A stretch of 64,000 nucleotides of DNA from Lachnospiraceae bacterium (GTDB taxonomy: Bacteria; Bacillota; Clostridia; Lachnospirales; Lachnospiraceae). The notes beneath the pieces were generated by a model that was not told the origin of the DNA, did no database searches, and saw only the letters and a program-made list of their open reading frames with translations. The position numbers and the translations under genes were made by a program. Where the stretch lies: NCBI GenBank assembly GCA_021203465.1, contig JAJQBC010000119.1, positions 1-64,000 of the forward strand. Reading direction: 5' to 3'. The first letter of the stretch is position 1, and every line of letters begins with the position of its first letter. Below are positions 1 through 7,886 of the stretch, piece by piece.

Positions 1-94
1 AATAAAATTCTTTTTAAAAACATTTAAAAATCAAAGGATTCTCGCAAATATATGGCCGTAAATACTTCCATTTTGCAAATGAGTGCAAATAAAA

Positions 95-1261
95 TCACGC
101 CCAATATGGAATATATTTCCTTGTCTTTTTCGCCCCACTTTCGTCTGCAAATTTAATAAGACCGATGTCTACCGTTTCTTTTATAATCCGGGAAACAATA
201 TACATATTCTGAGCATTCACTCCAAAGCGCTCTCTTAATATTGCGTTCCCCACCGGTATTTCATTCACGTAATAGTAACAGGTCGCTAGGTAGCATGTCC
301 GAACACGATCCTCTTTTTTCCAGTCTCTCAGATTCAGATACCAATACAGCTTTGTCCTGATAAAATCATCGCCTGTCTCTACCTTCGGCGCAGGAATTTT
401 CAGATCGCTCATGCCTTCTTCCATGCGGTCAAATCCACTCCCTCGTTCCTCGCAGATTCCTGCCATCCGCAGAAAAGATGCCATAGATTCATTCCGTGCA
501 TGCGGCGCTGTGTCAATGATTCGATTTACATCCACCATCAGGCCGCCAGGATTCGACGCTTCTATTTTTGTATCGAAGATTTCCATCATCGGCCCGGCTC
601 CACGCACATCCAGCTGCTGATGGATAATCAGGTTGCTGACCATTTCACGGATTGCTTTCTCCGGAAACATCCGGTGTTCAATTCTGGAACCTGATTCAAT
701 TTCTTCGCTCTGCGGGACAAGCGTATTGATATAATCGCAGATATCATCAAACTCCACGGCATATCCTTTGGTAAACACTTTTTCACGAAGCGCATGGGTC
801 CTTCCATTTCCTTTGTACTGAATAACGCGTATAGCCTTTCGCTTCAGATTTCTGAAATCATTCAGGTTCTTCGCCAGAAGCAACGCTCCCTTATTTGTAA
901 CTTCATAATTTCCATTATCCATCTCGCGGATAAATTCTTCGTCCAGCATGTTGTGGATAATGCCGGAGCGGTTTGTCGGCAGTGGCAACTTCAATAATGT
1001 ATAATAAGCGGCACAGTCAAGGAGTGCTGTCACATCTTCCTCTGTAACATTCGATACCGCCACGCGAAGTTCATATGCTGTAGTTTCAAACGATCTCCAA
1101 AGCGCGCGTTCTTTCTCCGGAAATTCTTTCAGTTTTCTCTTATAAGACCCGATCCGGATATATTCCGTACCGCCAAAGCTTACCGACCTTACCGTTGCTT
1201 TTGGTATTTCTAGGATAACCACCTTCTTAAGGTCAACTTTGACAAGTCGGACAATACACAC
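95..1261 (-). CDS. AlbA_2/Schlafen-like ATP-binding protein, 5'-truncated
   Basis: This resembles the family of putative transcriptional regulators that have an N-terminal AlbA_2 (Schlafen-type) domain, a GHKL-like ATP-binding region and a C-terminal winged helix. Residues 11-55 (KKVVILEIPKA, then EYIRIGSYKRKLKEFPEKER) match the second half of an AlbA_2 domain. An ATPase-like stretch follows at about 205-290 (IREMVSNLIIH, EASNPGG, ERGSGFDRM), then a C-terminal helix-turn-helix-like tail. The first half of AlbA_2 is missing. The only available start is a GTG inside the 3' end of mutM, and homology begins almost exactly at the mutM stop, so I read this as a 5'-truncated gene that may be non-functional or translated from the mutM message. 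No RBS of its own is evident. Confidence 0.6.
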   Translation of the reverse strand: MCIVRLVKVDLKKVVILEIPKATVRSVSFGGTEYIRIGSYKRKLKEFPEKERALWRSFETTAYELRVAVSNVTEEDVTALLDCAAYYTLLKLPLPTNRSGIIHNMLDEEFIREMDNGNYEVTNKGALLLAKNLNDFRNLKRKAIRVIQYKGNGRTHALREKVFTKGYAVEFDDICDYINTLVPQSEEIESGSRIEHRMFPEKAIREMVSNLIIHQQLDVRGAGPMMEIFDTKIEASNPGGLMVDVNRIIDTAPHARNESMASFLRMAGICEERGSGFDRMEEGMSDLKIPAPKVETGDDFIRTKLYWYLNLRDWKKEDRVRTCYLATCYYYVNEIPVGNAILRERFGVNAQNMYIVSRIIKETVDIGLIKFADESGAKKTRKYIPYWA

Positions 1262-2057
1262 TACTGCGTCCGCCGATTACACATTTGCGCAAAGTTCCTC
1301 CGCACTTAGAACACGGTTGTTTTGTCCTGCCATATACGCGCAAATACGGTGTGTTTCGATAATCCCTGCCTCTTCCACGCAGATAATCCTCCGGTGTTAT
1401 GCGATTCTTGTCAATAAAAAATTCCAACTGTTTCGGAATCTCCTCTGCAAGCGTGTTCCATTCTTTATCCGTCAAAGTGTTTGCAGATTTTAACGGGTTA
1501 ATTTTCGACGCGAACAGTATTTCATCTGAGTAAATATTTCCTATTCCGGCAATCACGCTTTGCTCTAACAGACATTCTTTTATGGGTTTTTTACGCCTGC
1601 TTAATTTTTCAATCAAATACTCGGCATGAAACTCTGGGGAAAACGGCTCAAGGCCTAATTTCTCAATTCCGCTGTATGTATCTTCCTCGTCTTTTCTCAA
1701 CATCCAGAAACGTCCGAAACGCCGCATATCGGAATATCGCAATTCCGTACCGTTTTCCAGTTCAAATACAAGATGTGTATGTTTTTCCTGCGGATAGTCG
1801 TTCGGAGTTACGAGCAAACAGCCTGTCATTCGCAAATGCAGGATGATCCTGTCGCCACTTTTTAAATGGATTAAAAGGAATTTCCCTCTGCGCGTCATAT
1901 TGCTGACTGTCTGACCCCTCAAACACCGGCAAAACTCATCCGCTGACGGATGAGCAACGATTTCAGGGCGGTTGACGGTAATATTTTCAATCCTCAACCC
2001 TTGTATTTGCGGCTCTATGATCCGTTTTATTGTTTCCACCTCCGGTAATTCCGGCAT
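1233..2057 (-). CDS. mutM: Formamidopyrimidine-DNA glycosylase (Fpg/MutM)
   Basis: Base-excision-repair glycosylase/AP lyase that removes 8-oxoguanine and other oxidised purines. The N-terminus MPELPEVETI carries the catalytic proline (residue 2) and glutamate (residue 3). Lys59 lies in RRGKFLLIHL, and the C-terminal zinc finger has Cys249, Cys252, Cys269 and Cys272 with the finger-loop Arg264. The frame is open to a GTG at 2066, but the catalytic Pro must become the mature N-terminus, so the ATG at 2057 is the true start. At 274 aa it is full length for the family. It follows the AAA_14 ATPase gene by about 20 bp on the same strand, and its stop codon overlaps the frame of the truncated AlbA_2 gene. 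Confidence 0.95.
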   Translation of the reverse strand: MPELPEVETIKRIIEPQIQGLRIENITVNRPEIVAHPSADEFCRCLRGQTVSNMTRRGKFLLIHLKSGDRIILHLRMTGCLLVTPNDYPQEKHTHLVFELENGTELRYSDMRRFGRFWMLRKDEEDTYSGIEKLGLEPFSPEFHAEYLIEKLSRRKKPIKECLLEQSVIAGIGNIYSDEILFASKINPLKSANTLTDKEWNTLAEEIPKQLEFFIDKNRITPEDYLRGRGRDYRNTPYLRVYGRTKQPCSKCGGTLRKCVIGGRSSVYCPTCQS

Positions 2058-2076
2058 GGCTGTCACCGCCCCTCTG

Positions 2077-3351
2077 TCAAAATATATCTACATCCTCTAG
2101 CAAAAAGTCGATAAGATTGCAGTGAAAGAATCCGTTGTCATCATAGAAGTTGTGGGGGATATCCATCCGTATCACAACTTTTTTGAAGAAGTCCCCTGTC
2201 AGTTTCAGAGACTGTAGTTCCGAGTTTTCTTTCTTGCTGTTGTCCATCTGATATGCCGACTGAATATAAATGCGTCGGTCAGCGTCATTTACGACAAAGT
2301 CAATTTCGCGCTGAATCTTTTCTGAATGCCTGCGCTCCGTGACCACTCCTACATCTACGGAATATCCTCGGCGCACCAGCTCATTATAAATGATATTCTC
2401 CATAATATGCCCCGGATCAAACTGGCGGTAATTAAGCCTTGCATTGCGCAGACCGATATCCGTATAGTAATACTTATTCGGATAGTTGAAATAGGTCTTG
2501 CCCTTGACATCATACCTTCTCGCCATTTCTATAAGAAACGCGTCCATCGTGTGTGACAAGTATGCGGAAACCAGCTGGCTGTTTATTCTTTCATTCCGCA
2601 TGGACGTCAACGCATTCGAAATGTTAGTGGGATTCGTCAGTGAGCCGATCCCCGAAGCGATAAAATCAAGTATGGCATTCAGCACATCCTCGCGCTCCAG
2701 ACTGTTCCGCTCCACAATATCCTTTATATACAGCTCATCATACAGATTCTTCAGATAGGCCTTCTTCTCACTCTCATCATCCAGAGCAGTGATTCTGGGC
2801 ATACCTCCGTAAAGCATATACCAATCAAGCGCGGTTTTTTTATCTCCGCCCATATAGGCATAAAATTCCGCAAAGGACAGAGGATAAACATGAATCTGCA
2901 CAGCCCTGCCCCGAAATTCCGTCGCGATATCCTTTGACAGCATTCTGGAATTGCTGCCCGTCACATACACATCAAGGTTTTTGTACGACTTCAGTTCGTT
3001 CAGCATATCATAGATGGTGATCTCGATACCCCTGTTTTCTTCGTCCCTTACCTTTATCGTGAACTGAACTTCATCTACAAGCAGAAAATACTTTTCGTCC
3101 TGATTGGCTCCGACGATGCTTTCTACATATTCGCACAGAGCAACAGGATTGCGGAATTTATAAAACCTGCGTTGATCAAGCTCCAGTCTCAGAATATGGT
3201 CATCCGCTACCCCCTGTTCCAGCAGATAGCTATAAAACAGGTCAAACAGCAATACGGATTTGCCACAGCGGCGAATGCCCGTAATAACTTTAATTTCCCC
3301 ATTCCACATATTGCGGATCAGTCTGTTCAGATAAAAATCCCGCTCTATCAT
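2077..3351 (-). CDS. AAA_14/DUF4143 ATP-binding protein
   Basis: ATPase of the archaeal-type/AAA_14 family with a C-terminal DUF4143 domain. Its function is not established; the family is common and multicopy in gut clostridia. Walker A is GIRRCGKS at about residues 25-32, Walker B is FLLVDEVQ at about 100, and a TGSNSRML sensor-like motif follows. The C-terminal half contains the DUF4143 region, ending with a restriction-endonuclease-like stretch (YSVDVG...REIDFVV). The start ATG at 3351 has GAGGT a few bases upstream. A good promoter lies at 3395-3423, bracketed by two 24-bp direct repeats that suggest autoregulation. A second, divergent family member is at 49546. Confidence 0.85.
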   Translation of the reverse strand: MIERDFYLNRLIRNMWNGEIKVITGIRRCGKSVLLFDLFYSYLLEQGVADDHILRLELDQRRFYKFRNPVALCEYVESIVGANQDEKYFLLVDEVQFTIKVRDEENRGIEITIYDMLNELKSYKNLDVYVTGSNSRMLSKDIATEFRGRAVQIHVYPLSFAEFYAYMGGDKKTALDWYMLYGGMPRITALDDESEKKAYLKNLYDELYIKDIVERNSLEREDVLNAILDFIASGIGSLTNPTNISNALTSMRNERINSQLVSAYLSHTMDAFLIEMARRYDVKGKTYFNYPNKYYYTDIGLRNARLNYRQFDPGHIMENIIYNELVRRGYSVDVGVVTERRHSEKIQREIDFVVNDADRRIYIQSAYQMDNSKKENSELQSLKLTGDFFKKVVIRMDIPHNFYDDNGFFHCNLIDFLLEDVDIF

Positions 3352-3362
3352 TTTTACCTCAT

Positions 3363-3471
3363 ACTTTTAACGCATACGTCCTAAGTTTATGATAAGTATA
3401 ATGTAAAGGATTCGAAAAGTCAATCAGGCTATCATGTTTTATCAAAAACTTTTGGCGCAAGCGTCCTAAGT
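3363..3471. repeat. Pair of 24-bp direct repeats bracketing the AAA_14 promoter
   Basis: ACTTTTAACGCATACGTCC... at 3363-3386 recurs as ACTTTTGGCGCAAGCGTCC... at 3448-3471, with 19 or more of 24 bases identical. One copy lies between the -10 and the start codon, the other upstream of the -35. Each copy has partial dyad symmetry (ACTT...ACG/CGT...AAGT). The placement fits operator sites, but the binding protein is unknown. The encoded ATPase or a partner is one possibility. Confidence 0.5.
3395..3423 (-). promoter_or_regulatory. Sigma-A-type promoter of the AAA_14 gene
   Basis: Read on the minus strand, -35 TTGACT (3418-3423) is followed by a 17-nt spacer and -10 TATACT (3395-3400). The ATG lies about 45 nt downstream of the -10. 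Confidence 0.7.
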
Positions 3472-3500
3472 ATAATGTTTCCCATATTGTGATGAAGTAA

Positions 3501-3539
3501 TGCATCGCCTGATTGCGTTAAGAGAGCTTATGTTTCAAC
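3501..3539 (-). pseudogene. Relic of an rlmD-type gene 3' end (att-like repeat)
   Basis: On the minus strand this reads VET-stop-ALLTQSGDA. It matches the last codons of the intact rlmD gene (VETCALLTKSGEA, 6380-6418) at 33 of 39 nucleotides and contains an internal TAA. No other part of the methyltransferase is visible here. A lone copy of a gene's 3' end on the far side of foreign-looking genes is what integration into that 3' end leaves behind. The alternative is the tail of a lost TrmA-family paralog. The rest of the 322-bp gap (3352-3673) holds the AAA_14 promoter and its repeats, and nothing else I can recognise. Confidence 0.5.
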
Positions 3540-3673
3540 TGTTGGTTGAAATTCCAAGAGTAATTCTTTCACATACCTTGATGATTGTGGTAAATAGGGT
3601 CTAATCTAAGCCTCGAAATCGGTTGTTCCGGAACAATAGTCTTCTGTCTGCATGCATCTGATAATTCCTACTT

Positions 3674-4987
3674 TCATTCCGTTATCTCCAAATTTTTATT
3701 TTCCATGATATCCAATATCACTTGGTTCATCTGCTTCATTCCCTCCACTCCAATCTTCGCAAGATTGGAGATACATTCTTCCGGGGTGACTGCACAGATA
3801 CCGTCTGTCGGACGAAGTCCCACATCAGAGACAGCCAGCATCGCACTGAGCATCGCCGTACAGATAGCGGTTGACAGCTTCAAAGCACAACCCACTTTGC
3901 CGCCATCACAGATCATACCGGCGATACTTCCCGTCATATTGCGGATTGCAAAGCCAATCTGTTCATCGGTTCCGCCCATCAGCCAAGTCACAGCCGCGCT
4001 CGCTGCCGTACAGGATGCAATGGCACAGGTGCAGACAGGCGCCAATTTCCCGATTTTCCGGTTAATGTACTCATTCAGAAGATGACCAAAGGCCAGGGCA
4101 TGAAGAAGCTTTGACCGACTGGCTTTGATTTCATTTGCTGTTTCCACAACAGGCAGGATCACAGCAATTCCCTTACTGCCGCTTCCTGCACTGCTCATGG
4201 TACTGTAAGGACATCCCTCCAGTCTGGCCTCTGTTGCCGCTGTGACTTTATTTACGGCACGTTCAATCAGGCTGTTGCCCCATATATCTCCGCCAGATTC
4301 CGTGTGCAGCACACCAGCAATGCCAATGCCCGGATTATGAATGAATCCATATTCGGCCAGAGCATGATTCATATCGACGCCATCCATAAGGAAGTCCAGT
4401 TCTTCATCGGAAGCATTGGAAACGATTTCCTTTATATGAGAAACCGAGCTATTCTGTAGTAACTGCAAAAGATCATCATCAGATACCGTAGCTTCTGTGG
4501 CCTTTTCAAAAATTGTATTTCCATTCACCGTCCTCTTTACGATGTTGGTATGCGCTCCGCTGATGATACTTTCTCCGTGCCCTGCAGATGTTGTAACGGT
4601 ACAATGGGCATAGACCCCGGAAGCCATCGAATCAATCATTACCTTCACATTTCCATCACCAACTAATTCCTTTGCCTTTTTGGCAATGGCTGGCGTGATG
4701 AATTTCATAATCTCCAGACCGGCCTGCGGTTTTGCAATCAACGCTCCCAATGCAGCAGCATAATCCAGGCCAACCCGATCAAAGCCTGCAATTCCTACGG
4801 AACAGCCATTTTTGTAAAGCCCCGGGCTTGTTTTTAACACAATGGCTTCAATTTCTCCGCCGAGCGAAGCTGCCACATCGGCTGCCGCAATCGCTGCACA
4901 AACCGGCTCTGTGCAGCCAAGCGCCGGAACCACGTTTCTATGTAGCAGCTCCAACATACCCTGTTTGTCAAAATTCTTTCTCTCCAT
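3674..4987 (-). CDS. UPF0597 / L-cysteine desulfidase family protein
   Basis: Fe-S dependent enzyme of the UPF0597/CyuA (YhaM) family, related to the alpha subunit of L-serine dehydratase. Characterised members cleave L-cysteine to pyruvate, ammonia and sulfide. GCTEP near residue 25 and the cysteines in the APVCTCAIASC and MICDGGKVGC motifs fit the cluster ligands. The chosen start is the ATG at 4987 (MERKNFDKQGML), which has AGAGG upstream. The frame is open further upstream, but those residues belong to an acetyltransferase remnant. At 437 aa it is a normal family length. It is divergent from a TetR-family gene, which probably regulates it. The substrate could be another amino acid. Confidence 0.8.
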   Translation of the reverse strand: MERKNFDKQGMLELLHRNVVPALGCTEPVCAAIAAADVAASLGGEIEAIVLKTSPGLYKNGCSVGIAGFDRVGLDYAAALGALIAKPQAGLEIMKFITPAIAKKAKELVGDGNVKVMIDSMASGVYAHCTVTTSAGHGESIISGAHTNIVKRTVNGNTIFEKATEATVSDDDLLQLLQNSSVSHIKEIVSNASDEELDFLMDGVDMNHALAEYGFIHNPGIGIAGVLHTESGGDIWGNSLIERAVNKVTAATEARLEGCPYSTMSSAGSGSKGIAVILPVVETANEIKASRSKLLHALAFGHLLNEYINRKIGKLAPVCTCAIASCTAASAAVTWLMGGTDEQIGFAIRNMTGSIAGMICDGGKVGCALKLSTAICTAMLSAMLAVSDVGLRPTDGICAVTPEECISNLAKIGVEGMKQMNQVILDIMENKNLEITE

Positions 4988-5158
4988 AACCGTTCCTCTG
5001 ATTAAAGCGACACTTTTATAGTTCATCTTTTCCCATCCCAAATGATAATAGCAATCGGGAACCTTTGCACTGCCCCAGATTTCAGTAACACCCATCTTTC
5101 TGGCTTCATCAAAAACGACCTTCTGCATTTTCCTGCCCGGGCATACAAGTGTATTATA
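4988..5158 (-). pseudogene. C-terminal fragment of a GNAT-like acetyltransferase
   Basis: In the same frame as the desulfidase, the residues upstream of its start (EARKMGVTEIWGSAKVPDC, then YYHLGWEKM) read like the last strand and helix of a GNAT N-acetyltransferase. No acetyl-CoA binding motif or N-terminal half is present. The fragment lies between the promoter at 5186-5214 and the desulfidase start, so it now forms part of the leader. It may be co-translated as an N-terminal extension, which I think is less likely than a relic. Confidence 0.4.
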
Positions 5159-5185
5159 TTTGACATCTGTCTGGCTTTATGATAC

Positions 5186-5214
5186 AGTATACGCAAAGAG
5201 CGATGGAAAGTCAA
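5186..5214 (-). promoter_or_regulatory. Promoter of the cysteine desulfidase gene
   Basis: On the minus strand, -35 TTGACT (5209-5214), a 17-nt spacer and -10 TATACT (5186-5191). It is divergent from and only 16 bp away from the TetR promoter. The implied leader to the ATG at 4987 is nearly 190 nt. Confidence 0.65.
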
Positions 5215-5230
5215 TACGCGTCACGTAAGT

Positions 5231-5259
5231 TTGACAAAACCTCTTTTGTGTTTGACTTT
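5231..5259 (+). promoter_or_regulatory. tetR promoter with a palindromic operator candidate
   Basis: -35 TTGACA (5231-5236) and, 17 nt on, a weak -10 GACTTT (5254-5259). The inverted repeat ACAAAA-cctc-TTTTGT (5234-5249) covers the spacer and overlaps the -35, where a TetR dimer would be expected to bind. Confidence 0.5.
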
Positions 5260-5281
5260 TCAATGGATATGGAGGTAACGC

Positions 5282-5836
5282 ATGTATAAGGGAAACAATC
5301 CATCTGCCCTGCGGTCAAGAAAGGAAATCGTTCGGTGTTTTCTGGAAGAGCTCAAGGATACGGACCTGGAAGCACTTTCGATCAAACAGATTATGGACGC
5401 TACCGATTTGTCAAGGCAGACTTTTTATCAGATTTTCGATTCCAAAGATGAAATTATAGAATACTGTCTGGATACGCTTTTTTCTGATTTCATTTCCCAC
5501 ACAAAAGAAAAGACCATAGAAAGCTTATGCGACGCCGCCAGTCTTTTCTTCAACTTTTTTGATACACACAGGGATACATTGGCTCTATTCATCAAAAACG
5601 GAAAAAGCTGCGTCGTGCAGCGCAAGTGCCGGGAATACTTGCGGGACAGCCGATATATTCATTATGAATTATATGGGGTTCATTCTGAGCAGGACAAAGA
5701 ATATGCCACTACCTTTGTGGTGAGTGGCATGGTTGCAATGCTGGAACAGTGGATAAAAGAGACATCCGAACCTATATTAAATGCGCAGGAGCTGGCACAG
5801 TTGGTCTGCCGTATTACAGGAGTGAATGAATTTTAA
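5282..5836 (+). CDS. TetR/AcrR family transcriptional regulator
   Basis: A 184-aa TetR-type repressor. The N-terminal DNA-binding domain contains the helix-turn-helix at about residues 35-58 (SIKQIMDATDLSRQTFYQIF, with the conserved tyrosine followed by KDEI). The C-terminal ligand domain is all-helical and not assignable to a ligand. The ATG at 5282 follows GGAGG by six bases. Transcribed divergently from the desulfidase gene, it most likely controls that gene and itself through the shared 95-bp intergenic region. The ligand, perhaps cysteine or a sulfur compound, is inferred from context only. Confidence 0.85.
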   Translation: MYKGNNPSALRSRKEIVRCFLEELKDTDLEALSIKQIMDATDLSRQTFYQIFDSKDEIIEYCLDTLFSDFISHTKEKTIESLCDAASLFFNFFDTHRDTLALFIKNGKSCVVQRKCREYLRDSRYIHYELYGVHSEQDKEYATTFVVSGMVAMLEQWIKETSEPILNAQELAQLVCRITGVNEF

Positions 5837-5843
5837 ATCTCCC

Positions 5844-5957
5844 CTAGATATCTTTTCCGAAAAGCCAATCGGAATACTCCCCGTCAATCGTCATATCCTC
5901 ATATTCTACGTATTTCCGCAACTTGTCCCGCTGGGCGTCCAGATTGTATCCATCCAC
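5844..5957 (-). pseudogene. Fragment of a serine site-specific recombinase
   Basis: The minus strand of 5844-5957 encodes GYNLDAQRDKLRKYVEYEDM followed by TIDGEYSD and a stop soon after. This is the segment just after the catalytic-serine region of large serine recombinases (typical family text: GxSxEAQxxKLRxYxE...GEYSDEG). There is neither a start nor the catalytic domain nor the long C-terminal region, so this is a dead relic about 38 codons long. It supports an old recombination event in this segment. The rest of the 215-bp gap between tetR and the winged-helix gene holds nothing I can assign. Confidence 0.6.
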
Positions 5958-6051
5958 CTAAATGGAAGTGGATACCCTTGTATAAATATAGCATGTCACA
6001 TAGAACACGGCTGTATGCGCGAACATGTCGATAATGTTACAATATAACTTC

Positions 6052-6294
6052 CTATTTCAGGGCCTTCCAATAACCGGATTTTTTGGAACCCGCGCGCTCT
6101 ATATATCCCAGCTTTTTCAATGTTGAAATTGCCGTATATACCGTTGTTTTTCCAACTTTAATTTTTTCCATCAGACGAGCCCTCGTAATATTGGGATCAT
6201 TCCGAATCTCCGCCAAAATACGCACCTGTGTCTCGGTCAGCCCTGCTTCCACCGATGCTTCATCAACGTTTTTATTGCTCACTTTATTGCTCAC
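6052..6294 (-). CDS. Small winged-helix DNA-binding protein, possible remnant
   Basis: 80 aa with a clear winged helix-turn-helix at residues 20-78 (LTETQVRILAEIRNDPNIT, then KTTVYTAISTLKKLGYIERA). It looks like the C-terminal winged helix found at the end of AlbA_2-type ATP-binding proteins, so it may be the stranded tail of such a gene or an independent small regulator. The start is GTG at 6294, in a 12-bp repeat (GTGAGCAATAAA) that also encodes SNKVSNKN. No good RBS is present; a leaderless start is possible. The promoter region is strongly palindromic (see 6276-6328). Confidence 0.5.
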   Translation of the reverse strand: MSNKVSNKNVDEASVEAGLTETQVRILAEIRNDPNITRARLMEKIKVGKTTVYTAISTLKKLGYIERAGSKKSGYWKALK

Positions 6295-6328
6295 CTATTA
6301 TAACACCGGCGAGCAATAAAAGTGAGCA
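6276..6328. promoter_or_regulatory. Inverted repeat flanking a TATAAT box
   Basis: TGCTCACTTTATTGCTC (6276-6292) and GAGCAATAAAAGTGAGCA (6311-6328) are inverted copies with one base of difference in length. Between them, on the minus strand, lies a perfect TATAAT. This is the geometry of an autoregulatory operator for the adjacent winged-helix gene. The left arm also overlaps its first codons. Confidence 0.5.
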
Positions 6329-6376
6329 TTAAATTGGAATTTTTAATTTTTCTCGTTGTTGGCATCTAAACTCCAT

Positions 6377-7750
6377 CTACGCTTCGCCTGATTTCGTTAA
6401 GAGAGCGCATGTTTCGACGTTCCCCGTCCAGGGGAACATATCCACACATCTCACCCGTTCCATCCGATAACCCGCCGCCTGCAGCGCCGCCAGGTCCCGC
6501 GCGAGGCTCGTTGGCTTGCAGGAGATGTAGAGCATCCGCTCCACGCCGTAGTCGATGATCTTCTTCAGCGCCTTGGGATGGATGCCGTCCCGGGGCGGGT
6601 CGAGGACGATGAAATCCGGCTTCTCCGCAATCGTGTCCAGCACCTTCAGCACGTCCCCGGCAATGAACTCGCAGTTTGTGAGGCCGTTGAGCAGTGCGTT
6701 CTCGCGGGCGGCGGCGACCGCCTCCTCCACGATCTCCACGCCGGTCACCTTCCGCGCGACCGGCGCGAGCATCTGGGCGATCGTGCCGGTCCCGCTGTAC
6801 AGGTCGAAGACGAGCTGATCCTTTGTATCCCCGATATAGGAACGCGCCGTCTCGTAGAGTAGCTCCGCCCCCAGAGAATTTGTCTGGAAGAAGGAGAAGG
6901 GCGAGATCCGGAAGCGTAGCCCCAGCAGCTCCTCATAGAAATAATCTTTTCCATACAAAATGTCCGTGCCGTCATTCTGTATCACATCCGCGAGGCTGTC
7001 GTTCTTCGTGTGGAGAATGCCGGCCAGATTTCCGTCCAGCGGAAGTGCAAGCAGCGTGTCGCGCCAGTCCTCAAGATTCTCCTCCCTCTGCGTCGTCGTC
7101 ACGAGTGAAACGAGAATCTCCCCCGTGCGCACGGCCTTGCGCACGAGCAGGTGGCGCAGATAACCCTCATGCCGCAGCTTTCGGTAAAACGGCGTTTCCT
7201 TCGCCGTAAAATAGTCAAGCGTCGCGCGCAGGATCCGCCGGAAATCCACGTCCACGATCTCGCAGTGATCCACGGTCACGATGTCATAAAAGCTGCCGCG
7301 CTTATGCATGCCAAGCGAGAGCGGGCCGTCCTTCACCTCGTCGCCGAAGGAAAACTCCATCTTGTTCCGGTAGGCGAGGCGCCGCGGACTCTCCTTGATA
7401 CCCTCAAAGCGATATTCATAAGCAAAGTCCTTCACTGCTTCGTCCAGCAGCTCCTTCACCTGCCCAGCCTTCAGCTTCAGCTGCTCCTCATAGGGCAGAC
7501 TCTGGTAGACACAGCCGCCGCAGGCCGGATAATGCGGACAGCCTGGCTCACACTCTGCTTCCGCCCGCTCCAGCACCTCAAGGATGCGGCCCTCCGCGCG
7601 TCCGCCGCGGAGCTTCTGCACTGCGAAACGCACCCGCTGTCCGGGAAGGCCGCCCTTCACGGTCACAATCTTTCCATCGATCTGAATTCTGCCTTTATTC
7701 GGAAAGTCCAGCTTTTCGATTGTGCCCTCGCAAATCTGTCCTTTTTTCAT
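6377..7750 (-). CDS. rlmD: 23S rRNA (uracil-C5)-methyltransferase, RlmD/RumA type
   Basis: SAM-dependent methyltransferase of the TrmA/RumA family, which makes 5-methyluridine in 23S rRNA. It has an N-terminal TRAM domain (residues 1-60), a 4Fe-4S motif with Cys67, Cys71, Cys77 and Cys80, a SAM-binding motif DLYSGTGTI at about 312, DPPRDGIHPK at about 387, and the catalytic cysteine 411 in YISCKPTSL. The start was moved to the ATG at 7750 (MKKGQICEGT), which has GGAGGA upstream; codons before it do not look like protein. The exact target uridine (RlmC, RlmD or RlmCD) cannot be told from sequence alone. Its 3' end is duplicated at 3501-3539. Confidence 0.9.
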   Translation of the reverse strand: MKKGQICEGTIEKLDFPNKGRIQIDGKIVTVKGGLPGQRVRFAVQKLRGGRAEGRILEVLERAEAECEPGCPHYPACGGCVYQSLPYEEQLKLKAGQVKELLDEAVKDFAYEYRFEGIKESPRRLAYRNKMEFSFGDEVKDGPLSLGMHKRGSFYDIVTVDHCEIVDVDFRRILRATLDYFTAKETPFYRKLRHEGYLRHLLVRKAVRTGEILVSLVTTTQREENLEDWRDTLLALPLDGNLAGILHTKNDSLADVIQNDGTDILYGKDYFYEELLGLRFRISPFSFFQTNSLGAELLYETARSYIGDTKDQLVFDLYSGTGTIAQMLAPVARKVTGVEIVEEAVAAARENALLNGLTNCEFIAGDVLKVLDTIAEKPDFIVLDPPRDGIHPKALKKIIDYGVERMLYISCKPTSLARDLAALQAAGYRMERVRCVDMFPWTGNVETCALLTKSGEA

Positions 7751-7886
7751 CTTCGTATTTCTTCCTCCGTCTTGTTGTCGATTACTCCATATTGCAACAT
7801 GACCACACATAAAAGCAAAGAGCTTCTGTCTCACTTGTCCCGCAGGCGCCGCCAGCATTCACCCTAAAGGATTTATCCTAAAGGAC

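Larger units (their letters stand above)
3501..6418. mobile_element. Possible remnant island integrated at the rlmD 3' end
   Basis: The segment is bounded by two 39-bp copies of the rlmD 3' end in the same orientation. It carries a cysteine desulfidase, a TetR regulator, a scrap of acetyltransferase, a scrap of serine recombinase and a small winged-helix gene. Integration into the 3' end of rumA/rlmD genes is established for several integrative elements of Firmicutes. That this is such a scar is my inference. There is no intact integrase, so it would no longer be mobile. Confidence 0.4.

Noticed and set aside
5023-5214. Separate 63-aa gene upstream of the desulfidase
   Set aside because: It is another frame of the acetyltransferase scrap and spans the promoter; it has no RBS.
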